NCBI GenBank assembly: GCA_035771165.1
Contig: JAWNZC010000023.1
Location: 3,334,001-3,398,000, forward strand
Origin: Paragorgia papillata
Taxonomy: Eukaryota > Cnidaria > Anthozoa > Scleralcyonacea > Coralliidae
Reading direction: 5' to 3'
Length of the DNA: 64,000 nt
A program made the position numbers and the translations under genes. Positions 30,879 to 39,771 of this stretch are shown here, one piece after another (the stretch's first letter is position 1; each line of letters opens with the position of its first letter). The notes beneath the pieces are model-generated. The model saw only the letters and a list, made by a program, of their open reading frames with translations, was not told where the DNA came from and did not search any database.

Positions 30879-33800
30879 TTATGTATATACATACATACAT
30901 TAATAAATTTGTACTCACATTTCTCGTTCGGAGTGATTATATGATATCCTCATGTCCAAGTAACGAATGCCTTTCTCTAACTGTTCTTTTATGTTTTGAG
31001 ACTGCGTTACTGACCAGCGGTATACAATATCTTTGGCTGACGAGGTATTTATGTAACTGACTATCTCCTTTGCCTGAAAAGAGAGAATGTGAAAGAATAG
31101 TGAACATGTATGAAACGTATAATATAAATACGTTTTGTGGAAACACCACGTACAATATTTATTTGCTAAGCTTTCGGCCTGTTGACTCAGGCCTTCATCA
31201 GAGAAATAACAACAACCTATAATAATAACAAAACTTATTTATATTACATTATCGCCATGAAAACTTTCAAAGAATATATGAAACGTGTTCGCGAAGACTA
31301 CTATCGTTGCTATGCAACGAACCGCGATCTTTCACAAGCATTGTATTGTATGGTATCGCCTGGTGTGGTACGGTATGGTTATGTGGTATGCTTATGCATT
31401 TGGGTATTGTATTCATTTAATTATATTTCATTAATACATTGTATGGTATCGTATCGCATTGCACTGCACTACATTATATTGTTGCATTGTATTGTTTTGT
31501 ATTGTAATGCAGAAAACCTTTGCCAAACGTGATAGACTTTTCAGCCGTTTTTTCAGCTACGAGTAACTCAGTCCACGGTGCGTGTAACGTCTGGTGACAG
31601 CGGTGTTGCGTTAACATTCACCCACTCACTCACTCACCCACTCACTCACTCACTCACTCACTCACTCACTCACTCACTCACTCACTCACTCACTCACTCA
31701 CTCACTCATTCACTCACTCACTCACTCACTCACTCACTCACTCACTCACTCACTCACTCACTCACTCACCCACTCGCACATACATGCGAAGTATGACCAT
31801 TACTTATTACTTACTCACCTTTGAATCAATGCCAATGGAGAAAGAAGACTTTGGAGTTATAGAGTAGCTACAGGAGTCGTGCGAGCCAGGAATTGCGAGA
31901 TTGATTAATGAAACACGGTGTAAACTTGACGGCAGGTTTTCCATCCAGCGAGAAAAATTCGAGCAATTGCCTGGGTGAGTAAACCGCGTACCTGTAGTAA
32001 CGACATTCATAAAAGAAATTTCATTTAAAAATTAAAGCATGCAGAATGCAAAGTGTTTAACAAATAGTTTGTATTTAATTACTTCAATGTTTTTAATGGT
32101 GACAAATTGTAATAGTAAGCGAGAATTTCTGGCAATACCACGTCTATTATTTATATAGCAATAACGCCACGAATTATCGCTTAATATAATTCCTATTGTT
32201 AGATTGAATGTTTAATTGAATGTTACGAAATAGTTTTTGGTAATACTGGAAACGTCATCCGCCATGTAAATTTTAGTGACCTTTTTGAACTGACAAAGTC
32301 AACGCGCTATAATTTCCTGATTTTCTTATTACATCGCAGATATTTTTCAGTTTTTAAGCCCCATCCACACGAGAAAATTCTCTATGACAAATTTTCTGTG
32401 ACAAATGATTTGCCCGCGTATATGAGTGAACACATTTTCTTTGAAGCTATGTTCATCACTTATGCGCAGGCAATGAATTCGGGCAGCGGAGATACTAATG
32501 AGTACGAACGCTGGTAGTCAACCGCGGCCCGATCATAGGGATTATTAATAGAACTAGAGGGGGCATTGGGGGGGGGAGGGGGACTCCGGTGAAACGCGGG
32601 TAACAAATTGAAGGCTGTCATCTTGTATCAGTTGGGGGAAAAAATTACAAACACGGTTGTAAAACTACTCTCTCGGATAGTAGGAAAAGTACAGGGACCG
32701 AGTAGTTTCACATCCGGGTTTGCAATCCCCCCCCCAACTGATCCAAAATGGCAGCCTTCAAATGGTTACCCGATTTTGTTCCCAATGCCCCGTCTTGTTT
32801 TATTTATGATGTCTATTGGCCCGATGCTAGGGCCATTTTCGTCGGCCTCCCAAAGTGGAGGCAAAATGCCCTTACGAGGTTGGTTGGTAGTCTATCAAAG
32901 GGGAGCGAGTAAGTACCGCTGCCAAACGTTTTGCGCCTGCGCGACATCCGAGCTCGTATCTCAAAAAAAGAGCGGGAAAACACTGAAATATTTGGACTGG
33001 TCCGAGAGTCCGACACAAAATTAAGTTAAAATTATACTACCAAAAATATAAGGTAGGTAATTTGTGCATGACTTCTCAGTCAATATTGTAACATATTCTG
33101 AAATGCCCCCTTCGTAATTTTCATGCCCATTTTTTAAAACGCAAATGAATAGTCGAGTCTTACTTAGTCTTCACTGTCTAGTTGTTGTTGCCACGGCTAG
33201 TTTTCACTTCTCTTGCAATGTTTACTCCAGCAAATTCGCGCATGAGCAAACGTTTGGCCGCGGTGTTGAGCCAGTATACAACACTCTGTCATTTTTTAAT
33301 GTGTCTTTATAGACACAAATACAAGCCAAGATTCCTTAAAAAAATCTTTTAACGTATAGGCGAAGGTTTAAATTGTATGTGCTTGTTGTTTGTAATGAAG
33401 TCAATCGGGTAGTTTTAAAGAACGAGGCTATTGCATATGATGAACTTTTCCTAATCTCAGAACCTGGTGCTGACATTAACACATGTAGGCGGCCGGCCAA
33501 GGCTTCAAAATATTACTTTTGATGGCATTTCTTGTTACAAGCAGGCAACCATACTAAATCGTATCAGATAGTGTATACTTTGAAGGTGAGGGGTGTTGGC
33601 AGCCGTAATTATTGATTTATATACTAAAATTTAGAGCTTTTTGAAAGCACAATGTGATGGATGGGATATCTGTAAAGTGTTGCCTATTTACGTTTGTGTT
33701 TTATTTGAATTGGCTAATTCAGAATTCTATCCAATCAGCGTGCCTGAAGTTCTGATTATTCTAATTCGCATAGCTCACAATTATAAACAAACAAGAAACA

Positions 33801-35560
33801 TGGCGCAAATTCGCCTAAATATAACACTTAGAAGAACAGCCACAACAATCTGAAAACTTTTTGTTACAAGCAGGCAACGACCATATAAATGTAGCTTAGA
33901 CATTCATCAAGATGACTAGGCAGGTTGCCTTCCGTGTATCACAGGATAGAACTGTTGAACCGGTGAGTTAACTGTCTAAGGATATTATGAACAACACTAT
34001 AGTGTAGTACAAAAGCTCAGCTTTATAACAGTAGATACATGGCGGTATCAGCAAACTACCAAAATAAAACGAAGTAATTTACGAATATGAGACTTTCCTG
34101 TAGCTACCAGGTCTAATAAATTTCTGATTCTTGGCAAGCTTACCTTTTTGTTTGCTTCGAAGTATTACATTTAGGTGTATTCATGCCATATTTCTTGTTT
34201 GTTTATGATTGTGAGTTATGCGAATTAGAATAATCAGAACTTCAGGCACGCTGATTGGATAGCATTCTGAATTAGCCAATTCAAATAAAACACAAACGTA
34301 AATAGGCAGCACTTTACAGATATCCCATCCATCACATTGTGCTTTCAAAAAGCTCTCAATTTTAGTATATAACTCAATAATTACGGCTGCCAACACCCCT
34401 CACCTTCAAAACTATCCGATACGATTTAGCATGGTTGCCTGCTTGTAACAAAAAATGCCATCAACGGTGTTTTCGAAACACTTTTATCGAGGTTGGTCGT
34501 CCGTCTAATAGAAATGATGATTCTATAATTAGACAAAAAAAACTTCGGCGAGCTTATACCACAAACTTGTTCCTCCTATGATTCATTCTGGCCAGATCCT
34601 GGATGTAGCCGCCATTGTGATCATGTCAAGAGGAAATTTTTCAGGAAAATATTTGACAAATTTTCTATGGACGTGTACACGATTAAATTTTAAATATGAC
34701 AAAATTTCTTTTTGCCATATAAACAGCTAGGACGCCAGTTTTCCGACAAACGCATTTGTCAAAGAAAATTTGCCAAAAATTTTCTAAATACACGAGCAAA
34801 AAAGGATTGGAAGGAAGGAATGATTTATTTCGTGTCAAAAATGAAAGAAAACAATATTACAAAAAAAATTGTTACTATGTCTTATGTAGCACGTGGTGGT
34901 CTAGAATAACTATATGTAGCTAAACGAGCTAGACCACCAATTGCTAGACCATAAATTGTAACAGAAAATTTGTCATAGAAAATTTCCTCCTGTGGATGGG
35001 GTTTTAATTCCATTGTGGTTGTTTTTTAAATTTTGAAGAAATTTCACAGAATGAAACTTGTCTAAACTAGATAGACAAAGATCAAAAGGTTTATCATTTA
35101 GGCTTAACAGGTGGTGTAAACAGGTGGTAACAAAAATATATTTACAAAAATGTTGTTAAACATACTGAAGAACTCCACTATAACATACATTACAAAGAGG
35201 AAAGCTTGGTCACCCTCAGTACATTAAACCTATTTTCTACTATTTTTCTATCGCAAAAACTGGCTCCCAGCTCGCTGCATCTGACTACTTGCATCTAATC
35301 GAAAATAGAACTCACAATGCTTGTTTTTAAAACGCTCTGAGTTTTTCATTACTAGATGTTTCACGAGTTTGTTTTTGCCTTGAATGAGTAATTTTACTCG
35401 ACTGCAGTAATTTTAGACATTGTGCAAAAAACCGTAGGAAGCCACCTTAACTCATACCTGTTGCTTTGCTGGCTTCGAAATTTGCGCGACAACACTTTAC
35501 GGTCAGAATAATGGTTCCATGAAAAATAAAGAAGAGATACACAATTCTTTGGCGGTGCAT
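26373..35560 (-). CDS. PLCXD-type PI-PLC X domain protein with signal peptide (4 exons)
   Basis: Minus-strand coding exons are 35560-35458, 31991-31819, 31073-30919 and 27084-26373. Phases 1, 0 and 2 match exactly and give about 380 residues. The N-terminus MHRQRIVYLFFIFHGTIIL is a clear secretory signal. The X domain follows: NFSRWMENLPSSL, INLAIPGSHDSCSY (first catalytic His), DIVYRWSVTQSQNIKEQLEKG, IRYLDMRIS, YVVHGLTGEKLDG, KEVVIIDFNHFYSLSED (second His), LGDHLCPRGDL, FFLSTTVS, FYVTQGILIPHWIEIVAG, INIIIADFIEND. The order fits PLCXD1-3 family proteins, which carry an X box but no Y, C2 or PH domains. The signal peptide suggests entry into the secretory pathway; substrate and activity are not known. 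Introns of 3.5, 0.75 and 3.8 kb are packed with mobile DNA. It is convergent with the transferrin gene. Confidence 0.94.
27140..27290. repeat. AAGCGCC-rich dispersed repeat
   Basis: CGAATAAGCTCTCCTTTCGA, CATAAGCGCCACCCCCTATT and AACAAGCGCCCGCC repeat a loose motif, a form often seen at TIR element ends. The boundaries are not clear. It lies in PLCXD intron 3. Confidence 0.4.
27310..27655. mobile_element. Foldback MITE of the GGGAAATTTAATC family
   Basis: TAATACCATGA marks both the left and inner ends. TCGGGAAATTAGTGATTAAG is mirrored by ACATTTAATAAATAATTTCC around CCTCGGGCGGATTTGTGAAA. Related to 25915-26019. Confidence 0.65.
27660..28930. other. Intron sequence, nothing recognised
   Basis: AT-rich part of PLCXD intron 3. 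GATCTCTATATATACAGATC (27920-27939) is a small palindrome. No exon or repeat was recognised. Confidence 0.4.
28935..29628 (-). mobile_element. Penelope-like element, 3' part: GIY-YIG endonuclease plus terminal repeat
   Basis: The minus-strand frame 29628-29203 reads IVYKAEVTTTND, KQYIGMTANEFKQRHRNHQK, SFCNEKYKNETELSKHVWNL, NIAWSIIKHSTAF, RCQLCLDEKLHIL and ELISKCRHQNKFYLKN. This is the GIY-YIG endonuclease that ends Penelope-like reverse transcriptases, with its usual CxxC and H motifs. The RT domain is absent (5' truncated at 29628). Downstream, 29200-28935 is an A/T-rich terminal repeat with AACGTTA/AACGGTCAAATTT motifs and a hammerhead-like motif (29045-29004). The element is in PLCXD intron 3, same strand as the gene. 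A second copy faces it. Confidence 0.88.
29004..29045 (-). ncRNA. Hammerhead-ribozyme-like motif in Penelope terminal repeat
   Basis: On the minus strand: TTGC, CTGAAGA (core CUGANGA), T, CGC-TCCAAT-GCG (stem II), T, GAAAC, TCGGA loop, GTA, GCAA. TTGC pairs with GCAA as stem I; the A-U and C-G pairs of stem III close a 5-base loop; the GTA triplet predicts a cut after 29008. The U-U opposition at the foot of stem II is not canonical. It is identical to 30781-30822. Penelope-like elements are known to carry such ribozymes. Confidence 0.65.
29741..30030. mobile_element. MITE-like insertion D
   Basis: The insertion separates TTTTAATATC from GTCAATCATC of the Penelope frame. It holds GGAAATCAGTACCATGTCCG, TTATACCTGATAAAACTTCT, two tandem copies of ATGAACATACAATTTTATAT, and a terminal foldback ATCAGATCTAAAACACTCGG / GCCCTCGTGGTTTTA. 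The core recurs at 36594-36724, where a LINE interrupts it. Confidence 0.65.
30142..30516. mobile_element. TIR element, 375 bp, 7-bp TSD CTAAACA
   Basis: The inverted ends of about 80 bp begin CARCATAGTCTCTCGTTATG. CTAAACA is duplicated at 30135-30141 and 30517-30523, and the uninserted Penelope copy (around 29285, minus) reads CTCCTAAACAAAAG once. The core (30296-30418) is G-rich on the plus strand, with a unit of about 35 bp containing GGTTAGGTTTAGGGT and CCGGGGGGTT. The superfamily is not clear. Confidence 0.8.
30781..30822 (+). ncRNA. Hammerhead-ribozyme-like motif, second copy
   Basis: Same 42 bases as 29045-29004 but on the plus strand, so antisense to the PLCXD gene. Parts: TTGC 30781-30784, CTGAAGA 30785-30791, CGC/GCG stem II, GAAAC 30806-30810, GTA 30816-30818, GCAA 30819-30822. 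The predicted cut is after 30818. Confidence 0.65.
30919..31073 (-). CDS. PLCXD-like gene, third coding exon
   Basis: The acceptor TCTTTTCAG (31076-31074) and donor GTGAGT (30918-30913) bound 155 bp, phase 0 to 2. It encodes AKEIVSYINTSSAKDIVYRW, SVTQSQNIKEQLEKGIRYLD and MRISYNHSERE. The Arg of GIRYLDMR is a family hallmark. It lies only about 80 bp from the Penelope terminal repeat and an AT microsatellite (30842-30872). Confidence 0.94.
31162..31206 (-). ncRNA. Hammerhead-ribozyme-like motif in PLCXD intron 2
   Basis: Minus strand: TTTCT, CTGATGA (31201-31195), A, GGCCTG-AGTCAA-CAGGCC (perfect 6-bp stem II), GAAAG, CTT, AGCAAA. Stem III would be A-U plus G-C without a loop. Stem I pairs TTTCT with AG-AAA across a bulged C. 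The cut is predicted after 31168. As at 3776, one extra A follows CTGATGA. The surrounding sequence (TACAATATTTATTTGC, GTGGAAACACCACGT) looks like a Penelope-type terminal repeat remnant. It has the same sense as the gene. Confidence 0.5.
31330..31520. repeat. Low-complexity GTATTG/GTATGGT stretch
   Basis: Loose repeats of TATTGTATGGTATCG and CATTGTATTG fill this segment of PLCXD intron 2. Confidence 0.6.
31617..31775. repeat. (CACT)n microsatellite, about 160 bp
   Basis: An almost pure CACT repeat in PLCXD intron 2, 44 bp from the next exon. The THSLTHSL frame is spurious. Confidence 0.95.
31819..31991 (-). CDS. PLCXD-like gene, second coding exon (first catalytic His)
   Basis: The acceptor GTTACTACAG (to 31992) and donor GTGAGT (31818-31813) bound 173 bp, phase 1 to 0. 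It encodes TRFTHPGNCSNFSRWMENLP, VSLINLAIPGSHDSCSY and SIGIDSK. GSHDS holds the catalytic His of PI-PLC X domains. Confidence 0.95.
32600..33290. repeat. Nested repeats: foldback plus inverted copy of 11690-12010 and 9470-9580
   Basis: AATTGAAGGCTGTCATCTTG with CAGTTGGGGG (32607-32638) is mirrored by CCCCCAACTGATCC and GGCAGCCTTCAAAT (32728-32763). 32925-33150 is the reverse of 11820-12010. 33155-33265 is the reverse of 9470-9575. Confidence 0.65.
33519..34464. mobile_element. Foldback element with arms of about 290 bp
   Basis: Arms 33519-33805 and 34464-34180 match in reverse with few changes (TTGATGGCATTT ends, TTGTTACAAGCAGGCAACC, TCCAATCAGCGTGCCTGAAG). This gives near-identical frames on opposite strands that are not genes. 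The middle (33860-34170) has ATGACTAGGCAGGTTGCCTT reading into a perfect donor (CCG|GTGAGT at 33961), an exon-like piece of 17 codons. Confidence 0.75.
35009..35457. other. PLCXD intron 1, unique part
   Basis: No repeat or further exon was recognised here. Confidence 0.4.
35458..35560 (-). CDS. PLCXD-like gene, first coding exon (signal peptide)
   Basis: ATG at 35560 follows directly after an acceptor TTTACCTTTCAG, so a non-coding exon probably lies further upstream. It encodes MHRQRIVYLFFIFHGTIIL, TVKCCRANFEASKAT plus one base, and ends at donor GTATGA (35457). The hydrophobic stretch after two Arg is a typical signal peptide. Confidence 0.88.
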
Positions 35561-35884
35561 CTGAAAGGTAAATGAAAAATCGGTTAAATCGAAGTATTGT
35601 TTTTCTACAAGAAGTCCAGCTAACGTCGGAAAATGTTTACATATTATATATATTACTAGTGAGTATTGCAGGTGCATGAAATAAACCAAGCTCGCGGCGT
35701 TATTTTGGTAGGTGGCGATCAACGCGTGCTCCGAACATTTAGCTTTCCAATTCAAAAAAGTTCACTTGACTGATCTTTGGTAGCATTCCAACGAGACTAC
35801 ATTTAAGGAACTGACAGAGATTTTCTAGTATGAATCTGACCGCTCTAGCGAGTGATTTATGCCGGTGGCAACAGGTGTTGTATT

Positions 35885-36595
35885 AAGGGGTGTTTATATA
35901 CACGGAAGCTAGGACGGTTGGACAAGTAAGCGGGACGGGACGTTCTTTAGTGTTAGCGTTAGCGTTAATAGTGTTAGTGTTAATGTTAGTGTTAGTGTTG
36001 TCGTTGTTGTTATTGGTTTATATTAGAATGTTTTCAGACGGGATAATTACGACCGGAAAGTTTTAATACACATTTAGAAAGCTGTAAAAACCGAAGAATA
36101 ACAGAGAAATAGGTAGAATTTGACGTATTATGTGAAGAGCTGCTGTCTTCCTACTAGCCGTTATCATTCATGCATTTGTATCGAATAAACAGCTTAAGAA
36201 TTAATAAGAATGAATATTGGGAAGGCATCGATCTGTCATATTGTCCTGGTTAGGCGGGACAGAGCATTTATATGGCAAAAATTGTCCCGCCCGTCATACA
36301 ATCCCGGACTGTCCCAGTTAAAGCAAACTGAGATCCCGGTTATAGGCGGGACGAGACAAAAAACATCCCGGCAAACACTTTCTCCATAAAAACGACATTA
36401 TCTAAAGAAAGGGAAAATATAGTAGCGATACGATCCGGCTTAACATCTCGTCCGGCAAACGTCCCGTCCCGCCTTATACATGTAAACACCTGGAAAAAGT
36501 GTTTGCCGGGACGTCTTTTGTCCCGTACCGCCTAACCGGGATCTTACTATGTAAATTTTCGTCATATAAATGCTCTGTCCCGTCTAACCGTGACG
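35885..36595. mobile_element. Two nested foldback MITEs with GGCGGGAC motifs
   Basis: GGTGTTTATATACACGG-like sequence (35887) faces CATGTAAACACC (36478). TGGTTAGGCGGGACAGAGCA (36246 on) is mirrored by TGCTCTGTCCCGTCTAACC (36571-36589), and AAACATCCCGGCAAACACTT by AAGTGTTTGCCGGGACGTCT. A (GTTAGT)n stretch lies at 35950-36010. AAACAGCTTAAGAAT (36189) faces its reverse at 37714. Confidence 0.6.
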
Positions 36596-36724
36596 GAAAT
36601 CAGTACCATGTCCGCGGCTTTATACCTGATAAAACTTCTTGACGTCAGAAAGAATAGTAATGAACATACAATTTTATATAAAAAATACTAATGAACATAC
36701 AATTTTAAATAAAGAATACTAATG
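36594..36724. mobile_element. Copy of insertion D, left part before LINE
   Basis: GGAAATCAGTACCATGTCCG, TTATACCTGATAAAACTTCT and two ATGAACATACAATTTTA copies match 29774-29910. The match resumes at 37673 (ATGAACATAACATCCAATTT) beyond the LINE. Confidence 0.75.
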
Positions 36725-37672
36725 ACGCAGACGACACTGTGATTTACTATGCATCACAAACTGTTGCTGAAATCGAACAGATCCTAACCGATGAACTTGC
36801 CTGTCTGCAGCAGTGGCTCCAGAATAACTATCTTTTCCTGAATGTGAAAAAAACTGAATGCCTACTGTTTGGTACAGCACCTAGTAAACGATTTAACCAT
36901 AACGGCAGGAAATTCTGTCCTTCGTCGTGTTGTAGAATTCAAATACTTGGGAGTAATAATGGACGAATGCTTAAACTGGAAAGCCCAAACATCTGCTGTT
37001 TTCTCGAAAGCCAGTAAGAGGATTGGTATGCTACGGCGGATAAGAAATGATATCACAGTGAATGCTGCAGATAAGGTGTATAAATCGTTTATTCTTCCTA
37101 TGTTGGATTACTGCGACACTGTATGGCCCTGTTGTAACAAAGGCGATGCTGAAAGACTTGAACGATTACAGAGCCGTGCTGCAAAGGTTGTTTACCCTTC
37201 CAGTGATGATGCGATGACTACTTTAAGATGGACTCCCTTGTATAAGAGAAGGGAACATCACGTTTTAAGATTAGTTAAAAAGTCTTTGACCGGTACAGTG
37301 CCTCAGTTTTTAACTAACTATTTCACTTTTAATCGTAATATTCATGAAAGATTAACCAGACAGAGTAACCAGCTCCACCTCCCTAAGGTGAAGACTGAAA
37401 CTGCAAAAAAATCTTTTTACTATAATGGCTGCATAGTCTATAATTCTTTTATAAAGTAATCTTTTTAAGAAAGGGGACATATCAACATTGGGGGGTAGTG
37501 TAGTACGGACGTGAACTTTTTAATTTTAATACTTTCTGCATGGCTCGGAATTTTGTATATATGTATTTTTAATGATTTTGAACTTAGTAGGACCCCTATT
37601 GATACCAGCGTATATTTTATGCTGACAGGGTTATTCTGCTTAAATAAAAATTTTATCTTATCATCTATCTAA
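36725..37672 (+). mobile_element. 5'-truncated LINE (CR1/L2-like RT, one frameshift) inserted in repeat D
   Basis: It starts inside the catalytic motif with DADDTVIYYASQ, then LACLQQWLQNNYLFLNVKKT and ECLLFG. The frame then shifts near 36880-36890 to FKYLGVIMDECLNWKAQTSA, ILPMLDYCDTVWPCC, LERLQSRAAKVVY, LRWTPLYKRREHHVLRLVKK and NQLHLPKVKTETAKKSFYYN, ending at 37459. These are the YADD, thumb and C-terminal motifs of CR1/L2-type RT. The tail ends ATCTATCTA. Flanks show CTAATG on both sides, and 29908 is the matching uninserted copy. Confidence 0.88.
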
Positions 37673-37709
37673 TGAACATAACATCCAATTTAACGAATCG
37701 TTTTTTTAT

Positions 37710-38683
37710 TCTTATTCTTAAGCTGTTTACTCTATCTATTTCGCTGTTATTCTGCGGTTTCTACAACTATCTAGCTGTGTTGTGAAACGACCCACCACCA
37801 CCATCATCATCACCACCACAATTCTATCCTACTCTCATTAATCTACGTACCTCCATGCATTAGAACTTTCACGAAAGGCTCAAGAAGGTTTACGTCGCAA
37901 TTGTCCCGTATGAAAACATTCTCATAAATAAACCCAGGATGGGAACCGTCCCTGGTCTCCGTCGCCCCTTAACCCCTTGACTACCAGTCTTCCCTTGACG
38001 AGTAAAATAGTCTGGCGTTAGCCAGAGTAAAATACTACAGGTGCTCTTACATGCGTGCTTAGGAGTCAAAGGGTTAAAGATAAAAACGTTTCGACAGAAA
38101 ATATCTTAATGTTTTGGAGATATTGACGTTTTGTAACCGGGAATCTTGTCAAAATGACACATAGTCGGAAATGATTTCGGAAAATGTCAAGTGCGACATT
38201 ACAGTTGACATTGGTCATTGTACCAAAAGTTGTCCGGCGAGGGTGCTAACCTCGACACGCGTTGAGTCATTTTACACGCGTGGACAAGTGTGATATTTTT
38301 TTTTATTTAAACATACTTAACCATTTGCTCCAAGAGCGCAAGGCTCATCTTGGGAGGTTATTTATTTGTTTCTTTCTACGCATGGTCCGTTCATATGCGC
38401 AGTAAAGATAGTGTGGCACTGGGAAAAATATAATTTATTCTTGACAAAAAAAAATTAACAACATAATTTCTTCTTGACAAAATGACTTGAAAAAGAGCTT
38501 TTTGGGGATACGTTTATCCCGTTCAAAACGACAGAAACAAATCAACGTTTACGTATAGAGCAGAGCAACATCTTGAGTAGCAGGAAACCCGTCAAACCGA
38601 AACTTGAAACGAGGAAAAAGCAATAGCGAATTAAAACCGACAAAGAAAAAGGCCGAAAAGTTTAAGCTTTAATACGGTAAAAA
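37710..38683. other. Intergenic, repeat remnants
   Basis: 37714-37780 is the reverse of 36085-36215 (AAGCTGTTTA, GCTGTTATTCTGCGG). 37970-38075 has the TAACCCCTTGACTACCAGTC / GGAGTCAAAGGGTTAAAG foldback with AGTCTGGCGTTAGCC, related to 1830-1935. No gene was seen. Confidence 0.45.
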
Positions 38684-38857
38684 TATAGACCCTTTTAGTT
38701 AGTGCAGGGTACGTCATTCTCAGCCTTTTGAATTCTATTGAAAATACACAAAAGCTAAGACAATAAACGAAATTGAAAAGGAATTCAAAAGAAAAATTGA
38801 AACGAAATTGACGTCATAGGGTGAAAATTACGTATTCTATACTTATCAAAATGGTCA
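38684..38857. mobile_element. MITE family C, copy 2
   Basis: TATAGACCCTTTTAGTTAGT, AATACACAAAAGCTAAGACA and GTGAAAATTACGTATTCTAT are in the same order as 24910-25103. The right end is eroded (AAAATGGTC). Confidence 0.7.
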
Positions 38858-39034
38858 TTTCTTGTTTTTCATATCCTCCTTGAAATTAAATATCAAAAAA
38901 GGCGTTAATTTAAGCACGAAATTGGACGGCTAAGACTTAACGGACAGAATTACATCTTAGACGTATAGTTTTAAACGTACGAGGATTTTCACAGTTGTAA
39001 CTAGTTTCCAATAACTTGTAAAATAATAATTATA

Positions 39035-39460
39035 AGTAATAGCATAAAAAGAGGTGTATTTAACAATTATTCGCCGAAGGCGAGGTGAATATTGGTGAAT
39101 AATAACCGAGACGAAGTCGAGGTTATTATTCACCGATATTCACTGAGCCTGAGGCGAATAATTGTTTTAGTATAAATACACATTTTCGTACTTTTAGGAT
39201 CAACATTTTCTTTAAAATTGTTAATTTCCTCGTTTGTCGCATTGAAACTTGGCTGGCGGCCATTTTGGGAAAACGCTGTAGGTGATTATCGAGAATTAAT
39301 CCGAAGTAGCTCAACCAATCAGCGCGCGCGATTTTCTATAATCACCTGTGTATTTATACTAATAGGTATTAATCGTCCCGCTCGATGAGGGTCATTTAGT
39401 AAAATTTTACTAAATGACCCAAATCGAGCGGGATGTTTAATAGCTAATGCACCTCTTTTT
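39035..39460. mobile_element. Foldback MITE cluster in left arm outer end
   Basis: AACAATTATTCGCCGAAGGC and GAGGTGAATATTGG are mirrored at 39150-39168. The segment 39232-39350 (AAGTTTGGCTGGCGGCCATT, ATTGAGAATTAATCCGAAGT-type, AATCAGCGCGCGCGATTTTC) recurs at 48930-49110 and 61130-61260. GTCATTTAGTAAAATTTTAC is a small perfect palindrome. Confidence 0.7.
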
Positions 39461-39481
39461 ATGCTATTCCTTTGTAATATC

Positions 39482-39658
39482 ATGTTTGCGGGAATTTCTT
39501 TTGTTGTCACCTCCGTTGGCGTCAAACCGGTTAGTTCTAATCTGACCTCGTTTGACATCAACGGAGGTACGATTAGTAAAAATGAAGTATAATGAGGTAT
39601 ATTAGTTGTTAACGATTGAACCTGTGAGAACAAAAGAAATTCCCGCAAACATGATATT
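39482..39658. mobile_element. Foldback MITE with CGGGAATTTC ends
   Basis: AATATCATGTTTGCGGGAAT, TTCTTTTGTT is mirrored by AACAAAAGAAATTCCCGCAA, ACATGATATT. Inside, ACCTCCGTTGGCGTCAAAC pairs with GTTTGACATCAACGGAGGT. Its mirror copy is at 48625-48801. Frames here on both arms are not genes. Confidence 0.8.
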
Positions 39659-39771
39659 ATTTAGCACAACTGATTTAAATGAGTTGAAGGTTCAGTTCGT
39701 TTGCAAGAGCGTTCTAAATTCGACAAGTTCTGGTTGTGGTCCAACCAGCCGTTGTGGTCTAGTGGTATCAC

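Larger units (their letters stand above)
32355..35008. mobile_element. TIR element of about 2.65 kb with nested insertions (PLCXD intron 1)
   Basis: The left end CCCCATCCACACGAGAAAAT, TCTATGACAAATTTTCTGT is mirrored at the right by ACAGAAAATTTGTCATAGAA, AATTTCCTCCTGTGGATGGG. More pairs of TGACAAATTTTCT/TTTGTCAAAGAAAATTT lie near 34655-34770. Inside are the repeat 32520-33290 and the foldback 33519-34464. No transposase frame was seen. The outer duplication is unclear. Confidence 0.7.

Noticed and set aside
31578..31796. Frame rich in THSLTHSL
   Set aside because: Created by the (CACT)n microsatellite in a PLCXD intron.
33641..34396. Two similar 70-codon frames on opposite strands
   Set aside because: They are the two arms of one foldback element.
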